A DNA stretch of 64,000 bases, taken from assembly GCA_030141605.1 (NCBI GenBank), contig JAQGDQ010000141.1, positions 174,501 to 238,500 of the forward strand, written 5' to 3'. The DNA comes from Tubiluchus corallicola. Its lineage: Eukaryota; Priapulida; Priapulimorpha; Priapulimorphida; Tubiluchidae. The position numbers and the translations under genes are program-made. Within the stretch, counting starts at the first letter, position 1. Each line of letters starts with the position of its first letter. The notes below the pieces were generated by a model. That model ran no database searches. It was not told where the DNA came from and saw nothing but the letters and a program-made list of their open reading frames with translations. This document shows, in pieces, positions 37,228-48,836 of the stretch.

Positions 37228-39917
37228 GTATTCTTAAATATATTAAATACGTGTAAATAGTTGGCACACTTTTTTGTGTGATGAACCAATTTATACTACA
37301 CGTAGTTATCTTGCTACACTTTATACTGCTAATCATGTGAATTGACCTTTACATAAACCATTTAGCTATAGTTGAATTTGAATTTACATTTTTTATCATC
37401 GACATAATGGGTATAATTTTTTACTACTGTGGTACGTGTACAATAAAGTCAAACTTGCATTTTAAGATTCTATTTTGATCTCTAAAACTGCTAATGCTTC
37501 GTAATTTGATGTTAACGATTCTGTTTTTACTTGTGTTTCGAAAAATGCGTTTTTGTGTGATGTAGAATTCACCAATGTGCTTTATAACTGATGTATTTCG
37601 CTGTAAACTTGAATTGAATTGGCTGTGTGACTCGTTTCATTCAAGTCCTCTTTGTAGTTGACCAGTTTTTTGCTGCCACCACCTTTGCACTCTTGTCATT
37701 CACGCTTAGAAACGTTTATTGTCACCGCTTTATTGTATATAAACGAAAAAAATCACGTTGAACGTGGAAAACGTAAAACAAAGCTTTAAGTTGTTCTATG
37801 GTAAAATTGAAAGGTTTTACTTGAATGTGTATGCGTATTAAATCTCTAACAAGTGCGGAACCGCGTTTACTTCTACTAAAATAGGTCAGAGAGTTGTAAA
37901 ATATTGTTGTTCTTTTGTTGCTACGACACAAGGTTTCTGGCCCACAAAAATCACAGCATTTTTATTCGTTTATTAGGTAGTTTTGCATGCGTTTTCATTG
38001 CGCTCCTCGTGGCGTATGGTCGCCAGTGAGTGTTTGGAGGTAACTTTGTTTGGATCACTTGTGATGAGTTTCATGAAAACGGTTTTAAGTATCTATCAAT
38101 TAGGTTTTACAGCGTAATCGTTAACCTCAAGCGACAATGTGCACCTTGTGTGAGATAAATTTGTAGAGTTTTGTAATTTTATAGTCTATAAAACACAGGA
38201 CCATGACCGTTGAACTTCACAGGAAAACATTCCCAGCGTTCACAAAATAACCCGAGAATACCCAATTAAAACAGCCGTCTTGTTTTCAAAGTAGTAAGTT
38301 GTTTATTGTCGTTGAGAATCAATATTCAAAGTACATGGATTTTTGTAAATCTCGCTGATAATAAAAGCCGAATGTTTTGGCTGTTTTGGCTGGAAATAAA
38401 TCTTGCTAAGTATCACAGGATACACCCATTGCCTTGGTGCTGATGCTGTAAGCAATTATATAACCACTTCTATCTATCGTCCATTGGGTTGCATACAGCT
38501 CTGTAAAAGATTAGTCGAAATAATCGACTCAGATTATAGTAAATCAGCTGTGGGTCCAGAGCCCAAGTTTTAATTCAAGTCCTTCCAACAGTTTACGGAT
38601 ACTTGGGTTAGGCCCAGGGATATAAGGGCCCCACATATTTAAGTCCCAGACGTTTCGTCTTTGTCTTTTGGTATTCAGTTTGATGAAGTTCGTGAAGTGA
38701 AAACTTATGCAATTCATTTTTTGGCAATAACACTTAACTGTGATGTGTACAGCCAATAAAGGCTAGGCACATAATCTCGTATAAGTTCTCTTGACTTTGG
38801 AGGAAAGGGACGGTTCCACACAAGTTTAGGGCTCAAGTATCCTAGAATCCCTTCGAACGCGAACGCTATCAAGTTGGTGAAAAAATGCAAGCTTTGTACA
38901 GCGCGTTCCGAAAATGTTATTAACACGGAACGTTCGTCTGATGCGTTAATAATGCTTTAAAGTTTAAAGATTATAGCACTGCAAGCTGGTAAACAGCACT
39001 AACCCCAGGGTCTGTGAAACGTATAATTATCGACACTGAGTCGACAGAGGCACCACAGCCACGTTCAAATATATATCATAGACATGACTACAGATGAAAC
39101 GGCCGAAAAAGGATTTGTTGTTACTTGCCCTTCCATTTACTGAACCATGTTAGGTTGTTATAGTCAATCACTGGACTGTTACCCTTGCCAACAATTGTTT
39201 ATCTGTATCAGCTTTGTTTACCTTTCTCGCATGCTTTCTGACTTCGCATCTTTTTTGCATGTTAATGTTAATGATGAAACAAAGAAAATCAACTAATTCC
39301 ACAACTAGGTTGTCGAAGATTTCTTGAACAGTGAGTTTTCTGCTCCATTTTTTATAGAGCGGAAGTCACTTTGCTAAGTTGTTTGTTAACTTTGTTTGCG
39401 CGGCTCGTCTCCTCTGCAATTCTCGGCATTTTCCTTGAATCTATCTAATTGGAGTCTTGTTTTCAAAAACCGCTCGGCTGTTTTCCAATTACCACGAAAT
39501 CTTAGACACCCAGAGTCTAGTAGACATTTCTCTGTGTGAAATTAAATTGGATAAATTTCCGTCGGTGCTATTTAATATCCCTCATACTCGGGGCGCAAGC
39601 GTGTTATTTCATCGTGTTAGACGGCAGGTGCGCTCTTATTTATAACGCTTAATTTCACACTTAAAACATGTCTGAGAGATAAACCGACGTGGGAGATGGT
39701 GTTGAAGAGGTTTTTCTGGCTCGATATTAAACACTCTCCGTTTCTAATATGAACTCGTAAAGCTTTTATACGGCGCTGCACCTTATCCGTGATTAGAACG
39801 GAAAGCTTTTAGTGATTTCGATTTTTCACACATTCTTCACGGTTTTCAAGTTTTTCAGCGCTGCCTACGCTCGTCATAGATAGAGAATTAAACGACTCAT
39901 CAAATCGAAATTGGACG

Positions 39918-40264
39918 TTATTTGTGGTTTAGTTGTTTTCTTGGCTGCTAAACGTGGGGGTTGTTTGTGGTTTAGTTGTTTTCTTGGCTGCTAAACGTGG
40001 GGGTTGTTTGTGGTTTAGTTGTTTTCTTGGCTGCTAAACGTGGGGGTTGTTTGTGGTTTAGTTGTTTTCTTGGCTGCTAAACGTGGGGGTTGTTTGTGGT
40101 TTAGTTGTTTTCTTGGCTGCTAAACGTGGGGGTTGTTTGTGGTTTAGTTGTTTTCTTGGCTGCTAAATGTGGGGGTTGTTTGTGGTTTAGTTGTTTTCTT
40201 GGCTGCTAAATGTGGGGGTTGTTTGTGGTTTAGTTGTTTTCTTGGCTGCTAAATGTTTGGGTTG
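39918..40264. repeat. Minisatellite M4, 43-bp unit, very homogeneous
   Basis: Eight head-to-tail units of TTGTTTGTGGTTTAGTTGTT, TTCTTGGCTGCTAAACGTGG, GGG. The first five are essentially identical, the next carry one shared change (AACG to AATG), and the last one ends TTTGG. This gradient suggests recent unequal exchange or slippage. It lies in intron 1. There are no spacers, so it is not CRISPR-like. Confidence 0.95.
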
Positions 40265-41429
40265 TTTGCGTCAAGTGTTTGATTGTTGAGTAAGGTGAGT
40301 CCGCTGAGCCGTATACTCACTGCGTCATTAAACTTGTTCGATATGTTTACAAGTGATTGCAAGCTAGAACGTATTCCATTCTTGTTCTGTCAATTACTTG
40401 GTTGTCGCCATTGCCGACGAGGCGATAATAATGTTGCCTTTGTAAGGAGCTGCTGGTCCTAATTTCTAATCGAGGATTTACACCTAATTATTCCTGAAGC
40501 AAAGCGTTTTTTTTTTCATTAGTTATTTCCATGGTTGACATCCGTATGTTTGCTAATTACTTTGCTCATTAATTTGGCGGAATTCTGATCCGCGTTATCA
40601 AATCTAAATTTTACTGATTGTAGTCACAGCGGTTTCTCTAAACATGTGTGAAACTGATGCTAATATGTGCAACTATTTTCATATAAAGTTATTTTTATTT
40701 ATTTAATACAGCCGTATTAGTGTTTTAGATAAAAAAATTCACAAAAACACTTAAATGTCATTCTAAATTTTAAATTACACGGTTTTAAATTGAATGTCTT
40801 TAAACCTAACCAAGTGAAAGAATAGCCGCAAAATGTGTTTCTTGTAGTATGTGAAATTGATATTCTTTGGCGAAGTTCCGAGTTCAATTCTGTTGTTTTT
40901 AACCATTGTCTTCTGCGTGCTAGTTTAAATGCCTCTCGTAGTCTAGCCGTTGCTAAGCGCCTTCAGCTACTGTACATTGTCATAGGTACGTGCAGGCTTG
41001 TACTGTATTTGAGTTTTGTACAGTATAAGCTGACCTACATACATCACTCTACAGTAGCTGCTGGTTAGTCTAGCACAGGGATTTGCGTTACTGAGCGGTC
41101 TATTTTGGCGTGGCGTAGCATAGCTGCCCGCTGTCAGTGGCACTGCCCTTCGGTAATAGTTTTCAGCTCGGACCGAAACGTTCTTGACATTGGTTGAACT
41201 GTGTAATATATTACCAGACGCACTCAACCGCACAAGAGGAATCTATGCCTATGGAATTAAAAACTTTAGCGGAAAAATACGTATTTCATCTACAGACTAC
41301 ATGCGCCATTCTATTTGTTCACGAGATGGGTAGTGAACGGCCGAGAAATATTACCAATGGCATTTTCTCTTTTAGACGATCAAAAAATACCTTTTTAAGG
41401 TGTAACAGCGCAGTTATACAGATACGCTG

Positions 41430-41590
41430 GAAAATGAATCAGGTAAAAATGTCACAGAAAAAAAGAAATAACCCTAATCCCAACTCAAACCATAACCCAA
41501 ACCCTAGCCAAAATTGTGACTTTTCCTAGACAAAATGGTGACTTTTTCCGTGACTCTTTTCTGGACTTTGTCACAGGTCGTTGAAAAAAT
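41430..41590. repeat. Repeat family D, third copy with extended degenerate CCCTAA run
   Basis: GTCACAGAAAAAAAGAAATAA leads into about 55 bases of CCCTAA-like units (ending ACCCTAGCCAAAATTGTGAC), followed by GTGACTTTTTCCGTGAC and TTTGTCACAGG. The order is the same as in the 16 kb copies but with a longer central run. It lies in intron 1. Confidence 0.55.
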
Positions 41591-42019
41591 AAACCAGAAT
41601 TCTGGCTAATTTACATGAAGTTAAGGGATATCATTCTATTGGAGCAGCTTCTTGACTACGAATTACAAACAATTAAGCAATGGTTGCATCAACGCTTGTA
41701 TCAAAAAAATGACATATACGTATGAGACGTAAAAATATTTTAAGACTGATGTTTTTTGTTCGACTTTCAAGTTTAGTTTTGGATGCTAACAATATTTTTG
41801 TGAAAAATGGCGTAAAAATTTACGAAGTTATCATTATTCAATGACGTATTAACTGAGTAGAAAATTTTTACACCTGATTGCCTGATTTTTTCGCTACTTA
41901 TGACTGCACGTCCTTACCTCTTCACACATTCATGGACTTTAAATATAGGGAAACGCACTGGTACTAGGAAAATAAGGAAGTTTGGTACTTTTGTCGTAGA
42001 CTGAATAATTTACTGAGCG

Positions 42020-42613
42020 TTAAAGGACAAGAAAAGGGGTACCTGAAGTAGGTTTCAGAAAAATCGCCTTAAAAAATTATATTACTATATACCAATTTTA
42101 TGCATATATATACATATATCGTACTCGCATTGAAAGGAATTTTTGTTTGTTTTCATTTAAAATCTTCCGCAATACAGTTCCGAAGTCGCCATTACATGAC
42201 GTCACTACGCAAACATATATCAGGGGCTGGAAAGACTTATGTAACTAGAAAAGAAAATTATTAATTATTTCAAATGTTATCACCAATTGGTAAAATGTCG
42301 CTGAGTCCACCCTCCAGGGTGCATCACTCACTAATCAAAAACCTATTTTTAATCTTATTTGTAACGTGTGCGCTACGAATGCTCTGATTATTTTTTCAAA
42401 GTTTCACAATGTTATCTAAACGTGTTTCAAATGACCTGTCGTCAAAATGGCTGCGTCTAACGGTCATCGCGGGAGTTTAAATTTACATATTTTATACAGC
42501 GTTACTGCCGTTTGAACTCCTGCATGTAAAAAGGCAGTATGTAAGTGATATAAAATTTCAAAATGACGAATTTTTTAAGCTTTATGTATATGGAGGGTTT
42601 CCTTGTGCTTTAA
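42020..42613 (-). mobile_element. TTAA MITE family B, copy B3
   Basis: This reverse copy has TTAA at 42020-42023 and 42610-42613. The terminal repeats AGGACAAGAAAAGGGG and, reversed, AGCACAAGGAAACCC are imperfect inverted repeats. It contains the family block CACCCTCCAGGGTGCATCACTCAC and the CATGACGTCACTACGCAAAC box. It is the best-preserved long form of family B and lies in intron 1 of the gene. Confidence 0.7.
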
Positions 42614-43689
42614 CGGTTACTAAGCAGTTGCTATCCAAGTCGTCTAAAAGAGGCACTTCATCATCACTGTGTAGATACCATAGTGCAACTGATCGTAATA
42701 ATGAACTTTGCGTTCGTTATGATAGGTGTATTTGATAATATTGTTACATCGGCAAGGCCCACAAAAGCATTTTGCGCGAAGTTTACTGATTTTGAGATTT
42801 TGTAATTCGATTACAATCTTGTTCTTGTAATTCGATATCACGATTAATCTATGCGGTAATTTTTTTAGTAATATTAGCCATATTTTGCAAACATTGCAGC
42901 ACTGAAATGTAGCCTATAAACTTCTTCATGGCTTTCGTCGCTGTCTGCCATTTTCGTACTAGCAAACTATTTTTACAGACACGTGCATTCATTAACTACT
43001 TTATTACTTTGTCAACTACACACGTCACGTGAAAACGAATTTGAAGCCCCCAGTTTGCAACACTGTGGCTTGCAATTGTGTGCTTTGTGTAACGTGAGAA
43101 AAACGAAGAAAAAGTGCAAGAATTCTGTTTATTTGTGCTAAAACACTGCCTTCTAGTCTGTGTGTAACACGTAGGGTATATTTTGTCTCCATTATTCTTC
43201 ATTTATTGAATTACTGCTCAATAGTCGATTATATCGATTTATACATGGTTGTAATTCGATTAATCTATTAATCTATATAAATTTTAAAACGTATAGGTTT
43301 ACCACGATATGATGCACACAGAGAATTTTATTATGATCAAAAATAGATGTGTTTAACTTTTTTGAGGTGCATCAATGCAGCATAATGCTTTGAATGTCAT
43401 TCTTACATAGGTCGCTTACCAGCTGGATTGATTTCTATTTGAATAAAGTTTTTCGTTGTTTAACGTTTGCTTGTAAGCAGGACACTCCTTCTACTGAAAG
43501 TGCAAATGAAGCTGCTAAATGACACTTGGAATAAAATTATTGTGACATTTAAAATATAGATGGCAGTAAACGTTTTTATTTCTAGGGTTTAAATTAATCT
43601 TGTCTTTCATTCACATTGGTGGCTTCTCATTTGCAGTCAGTGACAGTTACCGTTTCAGAATTTTAAAATAATGTTATCATTTTTACCAG

Positions 43690-44178
43690 GATTTGAACCA
43701 TCGACGACGTGCCACATTGGACGATTCTGTGATGTCCAGCGACGAGTTTAACGATCTCTTTCCACCGCCTGTCGAAGCAATGAAAGGGAAGCCGCCCCGG
43801 CGACCCATGTCCGGTGTAGTGGACACAGAGTGGACTGACGAAATAACCAATTCCTACTTCAGGCCGCGGTCGTCATCCGATAGCCGTGCAAAGAAACCTG
43901 TGCTAAAAGTGACTTCGCCCCGAGGGGTGAATGTGAATGTGAATGGACCCGTTTCTCCCCTGGCCCTAAACGGCAACTCGAACAGTCCCAGTGAACCTGA
44001 TAGGAAATTATTGTACACAAAAAATGAGAGCTCGTCGGGACGGCCGAGAGCCGGAAGTGATTCCGCGCACAAAAAGAGAGGACCTGTGATGAACTTTGTC
44101 GACAAGTTTCGTGCAAGGTCATCGTCATTAACGGTTGACAGCCGCAAACGACACAATTCGTCTCCCGCCGGTGATCAG
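43690..44178 (+). CDS. Exon 2: main Ser/Pro/Arg-rich coding exon of the unidentified gene
   Basis: This 489-base open exon (163 codons) has phase 0 at both ends. It is bounded by an acceptor (catttttaccag) and a donor (CAG then gtagat). Its codon use and GC content stand out sharply from the AT-rich flanks. The protein is hydrophilic and looks disordered. An acidic patch near the start (DEFNDLFPPPVE) is followed by repeated Arg-directed Ser/Thr sites: RRRAT, RPRSSS, RPRAGS, RARSSS and RKRHNS. Such sites are typical of basophilic kinase and 14-3-3 targets. There is no membrane segment and no recognisable enzyme domain. Reading runs on past 44178 into the intron only until a stop near 44265; the intron side there is transposon sequence, so the splice at 44178 is preferred. 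Family not recognised. Confidence 0.85.
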
Positions 44179-44215
44179 GTAGATTCATTTGTGCAATCTT
44201 TTTTTATGTGGTTTC

Positions 44216-44852
44216 TAGGGATGTCACCAGGCCCCGCCGGAACCGGGACTTCGAGTAGTACCTGATTCGGTAGAGTTTTTTAAAAAGAATCGGTTTATCA
44301 TCGCCTGCAGAAGTGATTCTGTAGCACTTTATTACAAAAGCAATTATACATTCCTTTGCCCATAAATTTTGTTTCAAAATTACTTAAATCATTAAATCGC
44401 TCCTTTTTTAATAATTTTGTCTTACTTGAAATCTTACGTGAAAGTAATGCCCCACATTGTGATTCAAACTGCTAATAAAAACAAAAATGCTAAGATTTCT
44501 TGTACTACTTTAGCAAAACTAAATCATAGCTTTTATTATTGCAGAATTACTGTTAACCATGCTGGTCATTGCTCAGACTGGTCATGCATAACCGTTTTTC
44601 TTGCAAATCACTGCTGTTTTGTCAGTCTGCCGTAATTTAATTAAAAACTGCATAAATTCAAATAAGATTTGGTGTAAAAATAGCTAAAAATTCGAAGTTC
44701 GAATTCGATTTGCTTTCGAAAATTATTTTAAAGATTCGGATTTGATCCGGATTTCAAAATTATTTTAAATTGAGATTCGGATTTGACCTGGATTTGAAAA
44801 TTACTATAAATTCAGATTCGGATTCAGCAGTTTCAGGTTCGTGGTGTCCCTA
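44216..44852. mobile_element. hAT-superfamily element inserted just after exon 2
   Basis: The left end TAGGGATGTCACC and the right end, reversed, TAGGGACACCACG are flanked by GTGGTTTC (44208-44215) and GTGATTTC (44853-44860), an 8-base duplication with one mismatch. The right part holds several ATTCGGATTTGA-type subrepeats. It begins 37 bases after the exon 2 donor. Confidence 0.75.
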
Positions 44853-45364
44853 GTGATTTCAAAAGGGTAATGGAGCCGTGATGCCCCCATTAGAATGCAT
44901 TGCTGTTAAAGCTTCAGGGAGTCTGCAACACATTCATCAGGGCGCAGTTGCATGAATCTGGCAAATGTATTTTCTACCCGCTTTTCTATCAGAAAATATG
45001 AATGTGATATTAAATATCATTTGCTACTTGATCATCCTTCTATGGATTGTTAAACTGGGACTCCTCTTACAACGTTTTTGCATTGTACTGTAAAATTATG
45101 TATCATTTGTTAGTTTTTTAATATCATTTTGTTTGGCTTCATTAAATTACGTATCTTTTGCGTAACGTTTTCCGTGAAATGGTAAAAAAGATATAAAGAT
45201 TCTTGTAATTAAAATTTGCCAAACAACGGACTACAAGGCTAGAAGCAGTAAGAAGCTGCAGCAAATATGCAAATAACATGAGTTAGTTTTGCAAGATTGT
45301 AATCTTCAATTGAAAATGAAGAAAGGCATCAGGTGCTTCAGAAATTTCCCTGTTTAGTAAACTG

Positions 45365-46184
45365 TTCAAAAATATATCTGTAGCCACTGGGTCCAACCAT
45401 TTCATAATAAAGAACAACTAAAATATTAATAAAAACCTAATATTAAAATCCAATAAAATTTTCTTTAACCTAACTTTCGGATTTTAAGAGATATCCTTTC
45501 ATGTATAAATCTCGTACATCACATTGCCATATTATTTTGTCTTGTTTCATTTAACACTTGAACCAGAGTGTCTGCTGATTACATTACAAACCACAGTCAG
45601 CGGTAAACTACAGAGGTGGTACTGTAGTATCTGCTGTATGTTTACTGTGTGCTTACTGTACATGATTACCACTGTGACTTAGCCAGTAGGTGAAGTCCTC
45701 TGTTAAGAATAACTAAGAAAGCCTGTATAAACCTAATAAAATTGTAATAATTTTAGAATAATTATTAATTCTTATCATAATTTTTAATGATTACTAAACC
45801 TAGTAATTGATATAACAATTCCATGTTTTTCAGTTTCAATACCCCGTAGAAGGATTTTTGTTTTTTTTATTCAAAAGCCTGTTTTTTATAGGAAAACTTT
45901 CTTTGGGTTTTAATAGTTGACTTTCTTAGTTGTTTTAGCAACTTTATTTCAGTTTAAAAATTACATTGTACAGATTTGGCTTGCGTTGGTACTTGAATAT
46001 TGTCTATTACATACTGCAGAAACTGAAACTTTAGGGTTATGGGCCGCTTTTGAGTTTTAAGATATAAACCAAATTCCGAAAGTTTGATTTATACAGAAAA
46101 TTTTGTTGGGTTCCAATACAGACTTTCTCATTTGTTTTTGTTGTCAAACGACTGGACCCAGTAGGTATAGATATATTTTTTGAA
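45365..46184. mobile_element. Foldback-type element with long imperfect inverted repeats
   Basis: The left arm (TTCAAAAATATATCTGTAGCC, ACTGGGTCCA, AATAAAATTTTCT, AACTTTCGGA) is matched in reverse by the right arm (CCGAAAGTTTG, AGAAAATTTTGTTGGG, TGGACCCAGTAGG, ATATATTTTTTGAA) over about 150 bases. The loop contains a further partial repeat of the arm near 45885-45955. No target duplication was recognised. It lies in intron 2, between two hAT elements. Confidence 0.5.
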
Positions 46185-47168
46185 AATTAATAAATTTGTA
46201 AATTTTTGAAGCAACCTAATTCTTTTTTACATAAGTTACATCTACATAAGTGCATCTACATAAGTTACCAGAAGTTATTGGACGCTGAATTTGAGTTCTT
46301 TCCCGAGCCACCTGATATTATTTAATCAACAAATGTAGCACTTTCAAAATACATATCGGGGAGCACTGAATGCCTCACATTTAAGTCCAAGCTGTCCCGT
46401 GAGTTTTGTAAATTTGGTCTGTTTACTTTAGCTTTTTCAAGTGTTTGTAGTGTGCCAGTTTCTTGGCATTCTCGTATTTCTTTGCTTTTTGTTGTTCAAT
46501 AATGTTTTTAAGAAATGCACGCAAACTCAAGATAATTGTCCATTTGCCAAAATTGCCTTATTAAGATCTGAAAAACAGGACACCCTTTTTAAAAGCCAAG
46601 TAAAACTTGTTCTGCAGGCTTTGTCAGTAGTTGTAACTTTCCACTTGTGTAAGCTCGAAAGTTTTTCAAGCAAGTTTCAAAGCCTAGTACTGTACTGAAT
46701 AACATTCACTTGTGAATTATTTGAGTGGTTTTAATGGAATGGGTCCTGGATGAGTTATTACTATTTTTAGTTACAGTGCAACAAGGTTTTTTGAAACAAA
46801 CAAAGCTGGTACAAGGGGAAAATTGCCTCCATAAAATTTCATGGCTGAAGAATTGGCTAAATGTTTGGTTTTTAAAATATTGTACTGTTTTTGTGCTTCT
46901 AAAAGTTTTGCATGAATTTGTGAATTTCATAAGTATTTCTAACACTACAGTTTTCCAAGGGCATTTTAGTCATTCGTTACTAGAAAAGTGATGCTCATAT
47001 ATTTTGTCATAGAACAAACTGTTTTAAAATACACCTGAAAATTGCTGTAGAATGTGACACTTAAATAATTTGTAATATTTGGATGACGTTTTGTAAAATA
47101 GCAAAATGTAAAATTATTGGCATGTATGTACATTCTCATTTCTTATTATGATACTGTTATTTTTGTAG

Positions 47169-47214
47169 AAATTGGTACTTGGCTATAACCGACCAAATTC
47201 CCCTCAGAGTATAG
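47169..47214 (+). CDS. Exon 3: small coding exon shifting phase 0 to phase 1
   Basis: Forty-six bases lie between a good acceptor (gttatttttgtag) and a consensus donor (ATAG then gtaagt). Entering in phase 0 from exon 2, it reads KLVLGYNRPNSPQSI plus one base, so it leaves in phase 1. That fits the phase-1 entry of the exon at 63866. The SPQS stretch matches the Ser/Pro-rich style of exon 2. The two alternative first exons at 48782 and 56748 end in the same phase, so exons 1a-2-3 are probably a unit that is swapped for either of them. Confidence 0.7.
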
Positions 47215-47289
47215 GTAAGTGTTACATTTTTTCTTTAAATCTTCTGCTTTGCCACAATTTTGTGTAATTTATTGTATTGATGACTAGCC

Positions 47290-47695
47290 CAGGGTTCCCA
47301 TGGTCAAGGAGAGTCCTGGAAAATCCTTGAAAATACAGGCTATCCTGGAAAGTCAGGGGAAAATTATGAAAATGGGATGAAAATCGGGGTAAATTGGAAA
47401 GGGTCGCAAAAATAATCACCGCGAACCGATATTTTTCCAAACATATTTTTTTCAGCGATTCGTGTTCAAATAAAATTTTACTATGGCAAGCTTCCAGTTT
47501 CGATTTCTGTTCCAAAAGCAATGATTGGCCGACACATTATATATCAGTATATGTATGAATGTTTAAATATATACACAAAAATGTTTAAATATATATACTG
47601 GTAATACAATTACTGCTTATCTTGGTCATGGAAAATCAATATTTGGTCATGAAAAAGTTAAGAGAAATTTATTTTAAAATTCTGTAGGAACCGTG
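47290..47695. mobile_element. Probable hAT-type element just after exon 3
   Basis: The left end CAGGGTTCCCATGG with runs of CCTGGAAA/CTTGAAAA subrepeats, and the right end TGTAGGAACCGTG, are inverted repeats (CAGGGTTCCCA against CACGGTTCCTA). This resembles the widespread animal repeat whose ends read AGGGTTCCCA...TGGAAAA. No clear 8-base duplication remains. It starts about 75 bases after the exon 3 donor. Confidence 0.6.
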
Positions 47696-48640
47696 ACAGT
47701 CATTACAACAAATAGAGTTAATGCATAAAAACACCCAAACAAGAAGCTTGGCCATTTGTGCTAAGGGAAGATGCAAACAACAAATGAAGTTGCGTAAATA
47801 GGATTATCACATAATCTGTGCAACATGTTTTCCATTTTTGTGAAAGGCTAGTTTATCTAAAAGATGAAAAAATCTACAAGGGAATTATTTTGGCTTTTGA
47901 AAATGCTTTCTCATAACATAGCACGGGATGAAAAGCCTGGACTACTTGCTTTTTTAGCAATTTTTCATTGAATAAAAAAATGAACAGCAGGTGAGAAGTT
48001 TAAACTCTTCTCTTTTGTAGGTATCATTTGATAAGGCTCTATTTAGACCATAAACAAATTAGAGAATTATTAAAAAGCGCATTTCTTTCAGTAATTTGTT
48101 TTCCATATTTTGATTTTGGTTAAAACTGTCAATACTGCTAGAAGATGCTCTAATTTTTAAGCACACTAACTCTGAAAAAATTATAGTATGTGATAAATTT
48201 TAGTATTCTTTGTTAATGCTTGTACAGGTACACAAAATTGCATCAAATTTTGATATCAGTAATAAATAATTTAATTGCTTATCTTAATTTTTCTAATTTA
48301 AATCCGATAATCATGCACTAATTTTAACGTAAACCAATGTTATATTGCTACTGGAAGCAACTGTGCCTAGTCCTTTCTCACCCTTTCTTGTTTTCTTAAA
48401 TGGTGCTGCCCTCTGGGAGTTAAATCTTGAAATGTGCTTCTTGACCTCTTGTATAAATTAAATAAAACTGATGCATGCCTGTTTTATTGAGTAAAATTGT
48501 AAATAAGTCTGTTGCTTATTTTGGTTCATAAATTCTGAAAAGACTAGTTATTCCGAAGTCAAATGTTGTGCTGTTCAAATGTTACAGCTTTAACTGCACT
48601 TGTTTGACAAACGTGCGAAGCTAAGCCCTCTTGTTACTCC

Positions 48641-48659
48641 TGCTGCCATCTAGTGGCGA
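48641..48659 (-). promoter_or_regulatory. CTCF-type binding motif upstream of alternative exon 1b
   Basis: The window strand reads tgctGCCATCTAGTGGcga, a full match to the reverse complement of the widely used animal CTCF consensus (GCCMYCTRSTGG core with its flanks). It lies about 120 bases before the exon 1b ATG. The match is seen; binding is inferred from the conservation of CTCF across bilaterians. Confidence 0.5.
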
Positions 48660-48781
48660 GTAAAATCCGTTTGTGGATAAACATTATTTTCAATATGGCT
48701 GAGCCGTAAACATTGATCTGTGAACGAATGTAGGCCTTGCAAGGCGATTTTGACCGTTTCATCTCTGCCGTGACCTGATTA

Positions 48782-48836
48782 ATGGCCAGGTTCAAACGAC
48801 TGTCTATAAAGGAAGAAGGCGATGTTGTCAGTTTAG
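48782..48836 (+). CDS. Exon 1b: alternative first coding exon, N-terminus B
   Basis: An ATG opens 18 codons plus one base, MARFKRLSIKEEGDVVSL then G, ending at a donor (TTAG then gtaaaa) in phase 1. An in-frame TGA lies 6 bases upstream, so this must be a start if the exon is used. The +4 base is G, though the -3 base is a weak T. Joined to the exon at 63866 it gives ...GDVVSL-G-FVVRRQESL.... The stretch KRLSI is a basic-directed Ser site like those in the other N-termini. Two very short upstream ORFs (ATG GCT GAG CCG TAA near 48697, and ATG TAG) precede it. There is no TATA box, and the local CpG content is higher than in the flanks. It would make a much shorter protein than the exon 1a form. 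Confidence 0.55.

Larger units (their letters stand above)
37228..43689 (+). other. Intron 1 (exon 1a to exon 2)
   Basis: The intron runs from GTATTC to TTTACCAG. It holds the 43-bp minisatellite, the third family D copy and MITE B3. No internal exon with matching phase was found. Confidence 0.55.

Noticed and set aside
39918-40264. CRISPR-like array of identical repeats
   Set aside because: Units are head to tail with no unique spacers, and the DNA is animal nuclear.
43854-44188. Minus-strand frames of 100-109 codons opposite exon 2
   Set aside because: These are shadows of the GC-rich plus-strand exon. The splice sites and Ser-rich protein on the plus strand explain the openness.
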